Source: Clostridium sp. C2-6-12 (lineage in GTDB: Bacteria; Bacillota; Clostridia; Clostridiales; Clostridiaceae). Taken from it: a DNA stretch of 64,000 bases. Location of the stretch: the NCBI RefSeq assembly GCF_009928485.1, contig NZ_JAABNP010000024.1:1-64000 (forward strand), given 5' to 3'. Shown in pieces: positions 9,249 to 18,380 of the stretch. The notes below the pieces were generated by a model. It searched no databases and had not been told where the DNA came from. It worked only from the letters and a program-made list of their open reading frames with translations. The number at the start of each line of letters is the position of its first letter. Position 1 is the first letter of the stretch. A program made the translations under genes and the position numbers.

Positions 9249-10304
9249 ATGATAGAAAAATTGAAACAACTAGTTAAGGAAAGTTTTTCTAACGGTCCGA
9301 CGAAGGCAATAATCATCAAAGGAGCAATTACAATGACAGTTGTAGTTGTTACTGCAGTGACAATAATGAGTATGAGGAAAACACTTATAATAAGTATAGA
9401 CGGTAAAGAAGAGACTTTTGTCACTTACAAGGGGACTGTTAAAGATGTGTTGCAGGAAAAAGGCATAGTATTAGCAGCTAAGGATAAGGTGCAACCATCA
9501 TTGGAATCCAAAGTATCTGAGAAAGAAACTATTAAATTAAAGACAGCTATTCCAGTAGAAGTTAAAGCAAATGGAATACAAGTACAAGTACTAACAGCAG
9601 AGGATACTATTGAAAATATGTTAGATGCAGAAGAAGAAACATTAAAAGAACAAGGAATTGAATTTGACAAAGAAGTGGATGAAGTATCACCTTCATTAGA
9701 CTCTAGTATAGATGGTGATATAAATGTGCAACTTGTTAAAGTGCAAAGTAAAGACCTTGTTGAGAAACAACCTATTAACTTTGATACAATAGTTGAAAAA
9801 AGTGAAGAATTGGACAGCAGTGTTCAAAAGGTAAAGAGTGAAGGCGTTAATGGGGAAAAAGAAATTACTTATCAAGTATTATATAAAGATGGAGTAGAAG
9901 TTTCTCGTAATGTAAAAAGCACTAAAACTATTGTAGAACCACAAAATAAAGTTGTGTTAAAAGGAACTGGTCACGTTTACGCAAGTAGAGGTGGAGGAAA
10001 CATAACGTACAAGAAAAAAATTAGCAGTAGTGCAACAGCTTATACTAGCCATTCGACTACGGCTACAGGCAGAAGACCTGTTAGAAGTGAAGATGGTTTG
10101 AGTACGATTGCAGTTGATCCATCTGTAATTCCACTGGGGAGTAAAGTTTATGTGGATGGATATGGCTATGCAGTTGCATCAGACACTGGTGGCGCCATAA
10201 AAGGCAACAGGATTGATGTATATTTTAATTCGTCAAGTGAATGCGATAGATGGGGAAGAAGATCAGTTAATGTGTTAGTGGTAGCTTATCCAGGAGAATG
10301 GTAG
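9249..10304 (+). CDS. yabE: DUF348/G5/3D-domain cell-wall protein (YabE/Rpf-like)
   Basis: 351 residues. A short cytosolic start is followed by one membrane span (AIIIKGAITMTVVVVTAVTIM, about residues 19-39). Then come DUF348 repeats (ISIDGKEETFVTYKGTVKDVLQEKGI and a second around VEVKANGIQVQVLTAEDTIENML), a G5 domain (about 200-245, ending VEPQNKVVLKGTG), and a C-terminal 3D domain with TAVDPS-like IAVDPSVIPLGS and the three Asp positions VASDTGGAIKGNRIDVYF. The 3D domain is the lytic transglycosylase-like fold of MltA and Sps/Rpf proteins, so it probably remodels peptidoglycan on the outer face of the membrane. RBS AAAGGAGGGA. Confidence 0.88.
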   Translation: MIEKLKQLVKESFSNGPTKAIIIKGAITMTVVVVTAVTIMSMRKTLIISIDGKEETFVTYKGTVKDVLQEKGIVLAAKDKVQPSLESKVSEKETIKLKTAIPVEVKANGIQVQVLTAEDTIENMLDAEEETLKEQGIEFDKEVDEVSPSLDSSIDGDINVQLVKVQSKDLVEKQPINFDTIVEKSEELDSSVQKVKSEGVNGEKEITYQVLYKDGVEVSRNVKSTKTIVEPQNKVVLKGTGHVYASRGGGNITYKKKISSSATAYTSHSTTATGRRPVRSEDGLSTIAVDPSVIPLGSKVYVDGYGYAVASDTGGAIKGNRIDVYFNSSSECDRWGRRSVNVLVVAYPGEW

Positions 10305-10313
10305 ATTATTTTA

Positions 10314-10342
10314 AGAGATAACAATTGTTATCTCTATTTTTT
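10314..10342 (+). terminator. terminator after yabE
   Basis: AGAGATAACAA/TTGTTATCTCT (10314-10335), a perfect palindrome whose centre would form the loop, followed by ATTTTTTTC. Confidence 0.85.
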
Positions 10343-10384
10343 TCTTTAAATTATAGGAATTTTATCTTATTATTAAAGAAGCTG

Positions 10385-10508
10385 TTAATTCAGTTATGAG
10401 TTAAGAGTTACACATATAAAAAGAGCAGCCATGCACTTCTAAAAGGAGTGGCTATGCCAAAATGCGGAACTTTTCTGCAATACGGAACTTAAAATTAGTT
10501 AAGAGTTA
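10385..10508 (+). repeat. dispersed intergenic repeat, copy B with internal hairpin
   Basis: Begins with the same 26-bp unit seen at 2411-2436 (two mismatches) and ends with a second partial copy, AGTTAAGAGTTA (10497-10508). Between them is a bulged hairpin (ACTTCTaaaAGGAGT, about 10433-10447) and a duplicated CGGAACTT word. The two flanking copies in the same orientation make it look like a small mobile or amplified unit of about 125 bp. No coding capacity. Confidence 0.5.
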
Positions 10509-10615
10509 ATGAAGAAATCCTCAGGATTTATGAAATATTATGAGATATAAAGTATAATATATGTAGAATTAATTTAGATGATTACGAATAGTCATAAATG
10601 AAAGGAAGTATAATA

Positions 10616-11173
10616 TTGATAAAAGAAGTTATCGTTGTTGAAGGCAGAGACGATGTGGATGCAGTAAAGAAAGCAGTAGATGCAGAAATAATTGCTGTCG
10701 GAGGATTTGGAATAAATGCAAAGGTGATTGCTAGAATACAGGAAGCTCAAAAGAGAAAGGGCGTAATTGTTTTAACTGATCCAGATTTTGCAGGTGAAAA
10801 GATAAGAAGAATAATCTCTAAGAGAGTTAAAGGTATAAAGCATGCATATATATCAAAAGAAGATGGGCTTAAAAATGGAGATATAGGAGTTGAAAATGCA
10901 ACTCCAGAAGTTATTATTAAAGCTCTTGAAATGGCCAAAATAACTCAAGAGGAAAAACAGGAATTTTTCAGTATGCAGGATATGTTTTATTTTAAACTTA
11001 CAGGAGATAGCACTTCAAAGGTTAGAAGAGGTATGCTTGGGAAAATATTGGGGATTGGATATGGAAATGCAGCTCAGATGGTTTTAAGATTAAATAATTA
11101 TGGAATAACAAAAGAAGAATTTGCAAGTGCTATTGAAGAAATAGAAAAACAATTGGAAGAGGGTAATAAATAG
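10616..11173 (+). CDS. rnmV: ribonuclease M5
   Basis: RNase M5 matures the 5S rRNA ends. The start is taken at TTG 10616 (IKEVIVVEGRDDVDAVKKA), with AAAGGAAG at 10600-10607 as its ribosome site; the upstream ATG 10598 would add six unconserved residues and has no RBS. Length 185 residues. The N-terminal TOPRIM domain shows the catalytic Glu in VVEGRDD and the Asp pair in VLTDPDFAGEKIRR. The C-terminal part carries GDSTSKVRRGMLGKILGIGYGNAAQMV, the conserved M5 segment. The stop codon TAG is followed immediately by the rsmA ATG. Confidence 0.95.
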   Translation: MIKEVIVVEGRDDVDAVKKAVDAEIIAVGGFGINAKVIARIQEAQKRKGVIVLTDPDFAGEKIRRIISKRVKGIKHAYISKEDGLKNGDIGVENATPEVIIKALEMAKITQEEKQEFFSMQDMFYFKLTGDSTSKVRRGMLGKILGIGYGNAAQMVLRLNNYGITKEEFASAIEEIEKQLEEGNK

Positions 11174-12025
11174 ATGGATTTAAAGGATATAAAAACTCAG
11201 GAACTGGTTAGGAAGTATAATTTTAAATTTTCGAAAAGCTTAGGCCAAAACTTTTTAGTTGATGATTCGGTACTTAATGATATTGTTAATGGTGCAGAAG
11301 TAAATTCAGAAGATTTTGTTATAGAAATTGGACCTGGGGTAGGTACATTAACTGCGCAGCTTTTAATGAAAGCTAAAAGGGTGACAGCAATTGAATTAGA
11401 TAATGATTTAATCCCCATTCTTCAAGAGGAATTAGGTTCAAATCAAAATTTTGATTTAATACATAAGGATGCACTTAAAGTAGATTTTAATGAACTTATA
11501 GGAGATGAGAAAAGTGTTAAGCTTGTAGCTAATCTGCCTTATTATGTTACAACGCCTATAATTTTAAAATTATTAAAAGATGGGTATAATTTTAAATCAT
11601 TGACAATTATGATACAAAAGGAAGTTGCAGAAAGAATTGATGCTGAACCTAATTGTAAAGAATATGGTGCTTTATCTGTTTTAGTACAATATTATTGCAA
11701 TACAAGCATAATCAGAAGAGTACCTCCAACATGTTTTATTCCTAGACCAAAGGTTGATTCAATAGTAATAAAATTAGATAGATTAAAGGAACCAAGAGTT
11801 AAGGTTAAGGATGTAAGTCTTATGTTTGAATTAGTTAGGGCTGGTTTTAATATGAGAAGAAAGACTTTATGGAATGCTGCAAAGACTTTAAAAGTAGATA
11901 AAACAAAATTAGAAGAAGCTTTTGAAAAGTCAGGAATAGATCCTAAGAGAAGAGCTGAAACCTTAACCTTGGAGGAATTTGGAGTATTATCAGACTGTAT
12001 TTATGATGTAAGATATGGAAACTGA
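11174..12025 (+). CDS. rsmA: 16S rRNA dimethyladenosine transferase (KsgA)
   Basis: Dimethylates the two adjacent adenosines in the 3' terminal hairpin of 16S rRNA. 283 residues with SAM motif [15 protein letters not shown], the conserved start [19 protein letters not shown], and the catalytic [15 protein letters not shown] (N-L-P-Y). The C-terminal domain has [17 protein letters not shown]. Its ATG abuts the rnmV stop; the ribosome site GGAAGAGGG lies inside rnmV, so the two genes are coupled. Followed by a very long terminator stem. Confidence 0.97.
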   Translation: MDLKDIKTQELVRKYNFKFSKSLGQNFLVDDSVLNDIVNGAEVNSEDFVIEIGPGVGTLTAQLLMKAKRVTAIELDNDLIPILQEELGSNQNFDLIHKDALKVDFNELIGDEKSVKLVANLPYYVTTPIILKLLKDGYNFKSLTIMIQKEVAERIDAEPNCKEYGALSVLVQYYCNTSIIRRVPPTCFIPRPKVDSIVIKLDRLKEPRVKVKDVSLMFELVRAGFNMRRKTLWNAAKTLKVDKTKLEEAFEKSGIDPKRRAETLTLEEFGVLSDCIYDVRYGN

Positions 12026-12090
12026 TTATAGCTATAAGATTCATTTTTACACTTACGTTAATAAAAAGAGAATATTTGAGCAATATTAAT

Positions 12091-12148
12091 TTATAAGAAA
12101 AGGGTATTTCAAAATATGAAAATAATTTTGAAATACCTTTTTCTTATA
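12091..12148 (+). terminator. long terminator hairpin after rsmA
   Basis: A stem of about 24 pairs with one G-T pair: the left arm starts TTATAAGAAAAGGG at 12091 and the right arm ends CCTTTTTCTTATAA at 12148, loop about 10 bases. Confidence 0.85.
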
Positions 12149-12222
12149 AATAATAGAAAATCATAATTAGAAATTGCCAGCATATACTATATGGAATAAA
12201 TATATGTGGAGGGAATATAGGG

Positions 12223-13989
12223 GTGGCACATAGTAAATTGTATAGAAATTTTATAATATTACAAGAAGATGAAAGAGGATATTCTCATTCTAGTGATAAA
12301 GTATTATCTGGATATGCTAAAGTTGAAGCCAAAGGTGATAAGTGTAAGATTTCATTTTATGCTCAAAACCTTAAACAAGAAGATAATTATTCAATGGTAC
12401 TTATTTGCTGTAAAAGAGATTTGAAGCAATTGATTGACCTAGGTCCTTTGTCCATAGACGGAGTAGGAAAGGGAGATACCGGAAAAGAATACTATGTTAA
12501 CAACATAGCTGGACTTGGTATATCCTATGACAAAATATCTGGTGCAGCTATCTGCAAAGCAGGTGATAATGGACCTGAGTTTGTAATGCATGGATTTATG
12601 AATGGAGAAGATTCTACTGATAACTGGAGAAAATATAAGATGGTTAAAGTAGATTCAAAAAAATACATTAATAAATCAGAGGTGGAATCTAAGAAAAAAG
12701 AAATTTATAGTTCTGATGAGGGCAAGAGAGATGTAATTTCAAATGACAACAGTTTAAAATCTAAAATAACGGAAACACCTAAGTCAGAAATTATAGCAGA
12801 TGGAAGTAAAAAAGAGGTAAGCAACCTAGAATCTAAAGAGAACATAGCTGTAGAGGGTTCTGATGGGGATAGTTTTAATTTAGAACATAAACAGCAAAAT
12901 AGGGTTCCAGAAGAGCAAGAAAACACATCTGAAGTTATAAATGTTTCTGATGATAGACACAAGTGTAAGGAAGATAAAAAATGTGATAAGCATCATGAAT
13001 GTGAAGAAGACAAGCATGATAAGTGCGAAAAAGCAGAAAGTATAGAGGAGTCTATAATTAAATTAGGCAAGAAATTAGATTCTTATCATGGAGTCATTGA
13101 TTTTAAAATTAATAATATACATGAAGATGTAACAATTTATGGATTTATAAAAGATAAAAATGATTGTGACTGCAAGTGGAAAAAATTTAAGGTAGAAACA
13201 ATTAAGTGTAGATTTGAAGAAGAAAGAGAAAATGATGATTTCAATTATGTCCCATTTAATTCAAGAAAAATAGAAGAAAATTTTAAACTTGATGGGTTAA
13301 ATAGAATGGATAGATTAGATATTATTGATTTTGATGAATATGAAAATGAAATTAAACAAATGGGAAAAGTCAATGGACCACAAGCAGGAAATGGAATGAT
13401 GAATGAGGCAAAAGAAACTCCAAATCAAATGAATATGGCAAAAGGTAATCAAATGAACAATGAAACTATTATGCCGACAACAACAGAGAATATGGTGCAG
13501 CCTAAAAAAACTCCGATTGAGCAAACTACTCAAAATCAAGTTGAGCAGCCTACTGCTCCAACACAACAGTTTAACATATCTGGAGAAATAGGCTTATATT
13601 TTGAGAAGATTGCAGAAGATTTTGAACCATATGAGAGTTGTTTATCAGACATAAATTATTGCAAGTTATATAAGATTAATGTATATAGCATAGACCAATT
13701 ATCCGATGATTCTAACTATAACAAATACACTTTGGCATATTATCCAATGCTTAATTATTATCCTTATATTAGCAAAGAAGGACATTATTTGTTAGGCTAC
13801 AAATGCAATAAAAATGGTGAATTGAAGTATATCGTTTATGCAATACCAGGTGATAAAGAAAAAAGCTGTCAGCCATATGGAGGAAGAACCGGATTTGTAA
13901 CTTGGACTACTGACAAGAAAAATGGTAAGGGATATTGGCTAATGTTCTATGATTTTAAAAATTCATCAATTGTAATACCAACAAAATAG
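12223..13989 (+). CDS. clostridial protein with conserved ends and His/Cys-rich charged linker, function unknown
   Basis: 588 residues from GTG 12223, with GGAGGGA upstream. I do not recognise a named family. The N-terminal 135 residues (LYRNFIILQEDERGYS..GLGISYDKISGAAICKA) look like a folded beta-rich domain. Residues about 150-280 are a low-complexity acidic/basic linker containing a cluster of His and Cys (RHKCKEDKKCDKHHECEEDK, near 246-265), suited to binding metal. A second small domain (about 285-345) holds CDCKWKKFKVETIKC. A Met/Gln/Asn-rich linker (about 385-445) leads to an aromatic C-terminal domain (INYCKLYKINVYSI..LNYYPYIS..GKGYWLMFYDFKNSSIVIPTK). No signal peptide or membrane span. 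A spore- or envelope-associated role is possible but unproven. Confidence 0.6.
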   Translation: MAHSKLYRNFIILQEDERGYSHSSDKVLSGYAKVEAKGDKCKISFYAQNLKQEDNYSMVLICCKRDLKQLIDLGPLSIDGVGKGDTGKEYYVNNIAGLGISYDKISGAAICKAGDNGPEFVMHGFMNGEDSTDNWRKYKMVKVDSKKYINKSEVESKKKEIYSSDEGKRDVISNDNSLKSKITETPKSEIIADGSKKEVSNLESKENIAVEGSDGDSFNLEHKQQNRVPEEQENTSEVINVSDDRHKCKEDKKCDKHHECEEDKHDKCEKAESIEESIIKLGKKLDSYHGVIDFKINNIHEDVTIYGFIKDKNDCDCKWKKFKVETIKCRFEEERENDDFNYVPFNSRKIEENFKLDGLNRMDRLDIIDFDEYENEIKQMGKVNGPQAGNGMMNEAKETPNQMNMAKGNQMNNETIMPTTTENMVQPKKTPIEQTTQNQVEQPTAPTQQFNISGEIGLYFEKIAEDFEPYESCLSDINYCKLYKINVYSIDQLSDDSNYNKYTLAYYPMLNYYPYISKEGHYLLGYKCNKNGELKYIVYAIPGDKEKSCQPYGGRTGFVTWTTDKKNGKGYWLMFYDFKNSSIVIPTK

Positions 13990-14004
13990 GACAATAAAAT
14001 TATT

Positions 14005-14571
14005 ATGAATAAAAAACAATTAATAGTTACATCAATATTATTATCACTAATGTTAATATTAGCCATAACACAAAGATTTTTTAAACAGGAATTTGAACAA
14101 GTGGTACTTATGGATCAAGGAATTAGTGATTTTAAAGAATATAAGTTTGAAGAAGGAAAGTATACCATATCCTTACCGAGTGCATGGATTATAGACGAAA
14201 AGAAAAGTGAAGGACAGTATGTAAGTTATAAATTAAATTTTAAAGATAAGAATAATAAACTTAGTGGCTTTATGGAATTAATAAATACTAAAACAGAATT
14301 AGGAGTGTTTGCAGAGACAGATTTAAATAATCAGTACTTGGAATATTATAATTCTCAAATAATGCCTTTTAAGAATCCGAATAATTCAGGGATACTAGTG
14401 CAATATGATACATCAATAAAAAACGGATATAATTATAAAAATGAGTGCTATTACTTAAATTTAGAAGAAGGAAAAACTATAAAGGTATTATTTAATATTA
14501 AGGAGAATTCTTATAAGGAAAATATGAAGAGTATATTTAACACTATTATATCTAGTATTAAGATTTCCTAG
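14005..14571 (+). CDS. membrane-anchored extracytoplasmic protein, function unknown
   Basis: 188 residues starting with an uncleaved-looking signal anchor (MNKKQLIVTSILLSLMLILA) followed by an extracellular domain. The domain shows YKFEEGKYTISLPSAWIIDE and GFMELINTKTELG, reminiscent of PsbP-like folds seen in firmicute surface proteins; the similarity is by pattern only. Starts 15 bp after the previous stop, so probably co-transcribed with it. A strong hairpin follows 80 bp later. Confidence 0.6.
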   Translation: MNKKQLIVTSILLSLMLILAITQRFFKQEFEQVVLMDQGISDFKEYKFEEGKYTISLPSAWIIDEKKSEGQYVSYKLNFKDKNNKLSGFMELINTKTELGVFAETDLNNQYLEYYNSQIMPFKNPNNSGILVQYDTSIKNGYNYKNECYYLNLEEGKTIKVLFNIKENSYKENMKSIFNTIISSIKIS

Positions 14572-14652
14572 GAACATAAAATATTAAATAAGCAGGTGTT
14601 AAAGGCAGAATAAATAAGATTTGCTAATAATAAGGATAAGTATTATAATTTT

Positions 14653-14695
14653 AAGTGTCAAGGAGAAGCGAGACATTAGCTTCTCCTTGATACTT
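14653..14695 (+). terminator. hairpin between 14.0-kb gene and lgt
   Basis: AAGTGTCAAGGAGAAGC (14653-14669) pairs with 14679-14695 (one G-T pair). The T tract is short and the lgt ribosome site follows within 15 bp, so it may act as terminator or attenuator for lgt. Confidence 0.65.
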
Positions 14696-14717
14696 ATTTG
14701 GCGTTTGGAGGAAATTT

Positions 14718-15488
14718 ATGAAGATTATTTTATTTGAGATATTTGGAATTCAAGTAAAGAGTTATGGACTGATGATTGCAATTGGTATAATTGTTGCTGC
14801 TGCATTATTTATAAATAAAGGAAAAAAGAAGGGCTTTGATGAGGACTCGTTATTGAATTTGATTATTTTTGCAGTAATAGGAGGCGTTCTTGGAGGAAAG
14901 GGATTATTTATAATAACTGAATTTAAGGATATCTTAAAGGATCCAAGTATATTGACTAATTTTGGATATGGCTTTGTTGTTTATGGTGCTATAGGCGGTG
15001 GAGCATTAGCTATGTATTTATATTGTAGAAGAAAAAAGTGGAGTTTAATTGAAATGGTAGATATGACAGTGCCAGGACTTGCTATAGCCCAAGGGTTTGG
15101 AAGAATTGGATGTTTTTTGGCAGGCTGTTGTTATGGAGCAGAAACTTCTTTGCCTTTTGGAGTTGAATTCCCTGAAAATTCCCTTGCACCATCAGGAGTA
15201 CATTTACATCCAACACAAATATATTCTTCTATATTTGATTTTTCACTAGGGTTTATCCTATTATATTATAGTAAGAAGGAAAGAAAAAATGGTCAAGTTG
15301 TGGGATTGTATTTGATTATATATAGTATCGGAAGATTTTTGGTTGAATTTTTAAGAAATGATCCTAGAGGAAATGTTGGATTTCTTTCCACTTCACAATT
15401 TATAGCAATATTTACTTTGGTGTTTGGAATTATTATTTTTAATAATCAAAAGATTTTTAAAGGAGCGAAGAAAAGCATTGAGGAATAG
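14718..15488 (+). CDS. lgt: prolipoprotein diacylglyceryl transferase
   Basis: Transfers diacylglycerol from phosphatidylglycerol to the lipobox cysteine of prelipoproteins, in the membrane. 256 residues, seven predicted spans. The family signature GFGRIGCFLAGCCYG lies near residues 133-147, with the conserved GVHLHPTQIYSS (His-Pro-x-Gln-Ile-Tyr) and GRFLVEFLRNDPRG further on. RBS TTTGGAGGAAATTT. Its last 11 bases overlap the next gene, which itself encodes a lipoprotein, that is, a substrate of this enzyme. Confidence 0.96.
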   Translation: MKIILFEIFGIQVKSYGLMIAIGIIVAAALFINKGKKKGFDEDSLLNLIIFAVIGGVLGGKGLFIITEFKDILKDPSILTNFGYGFVVYGAIGGGALAMYLYCRRKKWSLIEMVDMTVPGLAIAQGFGRIGCFLAGCCYGAETSLPFGVEFPENSLAPSGVHLHPTQIYSSIFDFSLGFILLYYSKKERKNGQVVGLYLIIYSIGRFLVEFLRNDPRGNVGFLSTSQFIAIFTLVFGIIIFNNQKIFKGAKKSIEE

Positions 15489-16314
15489 CAAATTTTCAAT
15501 TATAGTTTTAGCTTTATTAATAACTACAAGTACTATGCTTTCAGGCTGCAATTTTATTGATAATATACAAGTCAAAATGAAGTTGAAAAATGAACAATTT
15601 GAATATATCAAGCAAAACAGGGTAGATAAAATCATAATACAAAATGTAAGAGATAGTGGCTTTAGATTTGTAGTTACTGATGCTCAAGCAATAAATGATA
15701 TTTATAAGATATTGGCTGATGGTAAAGAGGTTACTAAGAGAAGTTCTCTTAATCCAGACTATGTATTTGATGTATATATAGGAGAAGAAGTAAAGAAATA
15801 TCAATATGTGGTTGGAGACAATGAACGTGATACAGGTAATTTCTATGATGATGATAAAGCATTTTCGGTACCAAAGAATTTAGAAAATACTATAATGCAA
15901 AATCTTTCATTTATTAGAAAACCAAGAAATTTTGAGTATATATATTATCAATCCATATTAAAAGTTATTCAAAACAAAAAGGATGCTTTATCTAAGTTGA
16001 ATAAAGTTGGTATAGATATAAATAGTGATACTGATTGTTTAAAATATGTATTTTCAGTTGATTTAGAACAATTTAAAAAGAATTTAGGTGATACCTTGCC
16101 TAATTCAGCTTTAGTAAATAATAATTCTGGAGATTTTGATGCAGTGATTAAAGTTAAAAATAGAGGGTATAACAGTACTATATTTAAAACATTAATAACT
16201 ATAGAAAATAAAAATGATAAGTCTTCTGATCGTTATTATATAACGGCAGAATATAATTATAAGGATTGGGACATTAAGATAAGTGAACCTAATAAGATGC
16301 CACAAGGTTGGTAA
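15478..16314 (+). CDS. lipoprotein, function unknown
   Basis: The start is taken at TTG 15478, inside the 3' end of lgt, because AAAGGAGCG at 15460-15468 precedes it and it yields a normal lipoprotein signal (RNSKFSIIVLALLITTSTMLSGC, lipobox L-S-G-C). Using an upstream ATG would put 18 extra residues in front. The mature part (about 255 residues) has two similar-looking halves of alternating strands and no family that I recognise. Coupling to lgt by overlap implies co-translation. Mrp follows 21 bp downstream. Confidence 0.75.
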   Translation: MRNSKFSIIVLALLITTSTMLSGCNFIDNIQVKMKLKNEQFEYIKQNRVDKIIIQNVRDSGFRFVVTDAQAINDIYKILADGKEVTKRSSLNPDYVFDVYIGEEVKKYQYVVGDNERDTGNFYDDDKAFSVPKNLENTIMQNLSFIRKPRNFEYIYYQSILKVIQNKKDALSKLNKVGIDINSDTDCLKYVFSVDLEQFKKNLGDTLPNSALVNNNSGDFDAVIKVKNRGYNSTIFKTLITIENKNDKSSDRYYITAEYNYKDWDIKISEPNKMPQGW

Positions 16315-16335
16315 GACATAAGGAGGATTGTAAAA

Positions 16336-17172
16336 ATGAGTTGTGAAGATTGTAAAAGTAAAGATACATGTCAAACTAAAGGACAGGGATGTGGAGAAAG
16401 TCCTAAATTAGAACCTAGATATGGAAAGATTAAAAATGTTATAGGAGTTATCAGTGGAAAAGGTGGTGTTGGTAAATCAACTATTACTGGAATTATGACA
16501 ACTACTTTAGCTAAGAAAGGTTATAAGGTAGGAGTTTTAGATGCAGATATTACAGGACCATCAATGCCAAGATTTTTTGGGATTAATGATAAAAGAGCTA
16601 TGATTGTTCCCCTTGGGAATGATATGGTTAAATTTGAACCTGTGGAAACAGAGAGTAAAATTAAAGTGATTTCTATGAATCTTTTAACTGCAGTAGAAGA
16701 TGATCCAGTTATTTGGAGAGGTCCTGTTATTACAGGTGTATTAAAACAAATGTTTATGGAGACTAATTGGGGAGAACTCGATTATCTTCTTATAGATATG
16801 CCACCAGGCACTGGAGATATAGCATTAACTGTAATGCAGGAATTCCCTATTGATGAAATTGTAATTGTTTCTACACCACAAGATATGGTATCGATGATTG
16901 TTAAAAAAGTTGTTATAATGGCTCAAAAAATAGGTGTGAAAATTAAAGGTGTAGTTGAAAATATGGCATATATAAATTGCCCAGACTGTGATAAAAAAAT
17001 AAGAGTATTCAGTAGAAAGTCTTCGGAAGAGAATGCTGAATATTTAGGGATACCTTTATTAGGAGAACTACCTATTAACATTGAACTTACTGAAGCCATA
17101 GAAGAAGGAAAAGTTGAAGAATATGTTAGGGAAAATTCATTGTATTCATTAATATTTGATGGATTATACTAA
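16336..17172 (+). CDS. Mrp/NBP35-type Fe-S cluster carrier ATPase
   Basis: 278 residues of the Mrp/ApbC/NBP35 P-loop family, which assembles or carries Fe-S clusters. The N-terminus is Cys-rich (MSCEDCKSKDTCQTKGQGC), as in NBP35-like members. The deviant Walker A VISGKGGVGKST is near residues 38-49, then VLDADITGPSMPRFFG and LIDMPPGTGDIALT (Walker B). The C-terminal CxxC (INCPDCDKK) that binds the bridging cluster is present. RBS AAGGAGGATTG. A ferredoxin gene lies 200 bp downstream, a natural functional neighbour. Confidence 0.93.
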   Translation: MSCEDCKSKDTCQTKGQGCGESPKLEPRYGKIKNVIGVISGKGGVGKSTITGIMTTTLAKKGYKVGVLDADITGPSMPRFFGINDKRAMIVPLGNDMVKFEPVETESKIKVISMNLLTAVEDDPVIWRGPVITGVLKQMFMETNWGELDYLLIDMPPGTGDIALTVMQEFPIDEIVIVSTPQDMVSMIVKKVVIMAQKIGVKIKGVVENMAYINCPDCDKKIRVFSRKSSEENAEYLGIPLLGELPINIELTEAIEEGKVEEYVRENSLYSLIFDGLY

Positions 17173-17306
17173 AATATATTTATTGGTGTTTTTAGTATTA
17201 ATACTAAACTAATTTTTGATAAATTATTTTTATTAATATGTTTAATTGATCTCTGAATATTTGCTTAGTTAAAATAATGTATAGTTAAATTATTTTGTTA
17301 CATATA

Positions 17307-17340
17307 CATACTTATTATTTCTTGGGAAATAATAAGTATG
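17307..17340 (+). terminator. hairpin upstream of ferredoxin gene
   Basis: CATACTTATTATTTC (17307-17321) pairs perfectly with 17326-17340 around a 4-base loop. Followed by TAATTTATTT. Probably the mrp terminator. Confidence 0.6.
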
Positions 17341-17368
17341 TAATTTATTTAGAGAGGATTGATTTACT

Positions 17369-17560
17369 ATGAAACCAATTGTAGATAAGGATACTTGTAT
17401 AGCATGTGGATTATGCCCATCAATATGTCCTGAATGTTTTGACATGCAGGATGATGGTAAAGCTGGAGCAATAGTTGATGAAGTTCCAGATGAAGCTGTA
17501 GATTCAGCAAAAGAAGCAGAAGAAAGCTGTCCAGTAGATGCAATAACTATAGAAGAATAA
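17369..17560 (+). CDS. ferredoxin, single [4Fe-4S] type
   Basis: 63 residues. Cluster ligands are visible as CIACGLC (C-x2-C-x2-C, residues 10-16) plus a distant SCPVDAI Cys-Pro (about 54). Extra cysteines at 20 and 23 (CPECF) flank the first motif, but a complete second binding motif is missing, so one cluster is the likely content. Very acidic, as expected for an electron carrier. Preceded by AGAGAGGATTG. Monocistronic, between two hairpins. Confidence 0.9.
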   Translation: MKPIVDKDTCIACGLCPSICPECFDMQDDGKAGAIVDEVPDEAVDSAKEAEESCPVDAITIEE

Positions 17561-17567
17561 AGTTAAT

Positions 17568-17615
17568 AAAAATAGGCTTGATATTTGCATTAATGCATTT
17601 ACCAAGCCTATTTTT
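17568..17615. terminator. bidirectional terminator between ferredoxin and thiT
   Basis: AAAAATAGGCTTG (17568-17580) pairs with 17603-17615. A run of A on one side and T on the other serves both converging genes. Confidence 0.8.
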
Positions 17616-17626
17616 ATTTGATTTAT

Positions 17627-18310
17627 TTAAGAATTAGCAGATGCAACATCTGTTGAAGAAGCATAAATTATTCTATCAACAGGAAGTGCAGCTAAAATTA
17701 CTAAACATATAATACCTTCGATTCCAACCATAGGTCCGTTAACAATTAATGAATAGACCACAGGAGACATACCTTCAGGAGCATATGAACCAAAGAAGAC
17801 AACGCCTGAAATAAAGTGGCACAAAAATCTTGCCAATACAGCTATTGCTGTACCGAGCATTCTTTTATCCTTAAACATACCAGCAAGTCCAAGAGCCATA
17901 AAAGGTAAAGGGTAATCGAATAGTACTTGAACTGGATGTAATATATATGGATCCATAATAAGTGTTATTATACCATAAAGAAATCCAGTTAAATAACCAA
18001 CCTGGGACCCATACATAAATGCTATGAGTAATATAGGTATCATACTACCTAAAGTTATACTTCCGCCTTGAGGGAAATGATATAGTCTAAGCATTTTTAG
18101 TATTGTAGCGAGTGCTAATGCTATACCGATTCTGGCCATTAATTGAGGTGTAAAACTGATTTTTTTAATCTTAATTAAGACTATAAGAAGTAATACACAG
18201 CCTATTAAAGTGATGATAGACATTGGATTTGCAATTATATCCTGAATGTTTTTCGGAAATTTTTGAAATAACTCAGAAAATTGTGTTGCCCAATCATTAA
18301 AAATTGACAT
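17627..18310 (-). CDS. thiT: thiamine ECF transporter S component
   Basis: A 227-residue membrane protein with six hydrophobic segments, of the ThiT/YuaJ group. Seen are ARIGIALALATILKMLRLYHFPQGGSITLGSMIPILLIAFMYG (substrate-binding loop and spans, residues 60-103) and a conserved GVVFFGSYAPEGMSPVVYSLIVNGP stretch late in the protein. It captures thiamine and works with the shared ECF ATPase/EcfT module encoded elsewhere. The assignment is reinforced by a TPP riboswitch directly upstream. RBS AGAAGGAGG. Converges with the ferredoxin gene on a shared terminator. Confidence 0.93.
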   Translation of the reverse strand: MSIFNDWATQFSELFQKFPKNIQDIIANPMSIITLIGCVLLLIVLIKIKKISFTPQLMARIGIALALATILKMLRLYHFPQGGSITLGSMIPILLIAFMYGSQVGYLTGFLYGIITLIMDPYILHPVQVLFDYPLPFMALGLAGMFKDKRMLGTAIAVLARFLCHFISGVVFFGSYAPEGMSPVVYSLIVNGPMVGIEGIICLVILAALPVDRIIYASSTDVASANS

Positions 18311-18380
18311 GAAAAAAACCTCCTTCTAATTGTGCTCGGAGATTATCAACCAAATAAATAGTAGAAAAATTTTTACAAGG

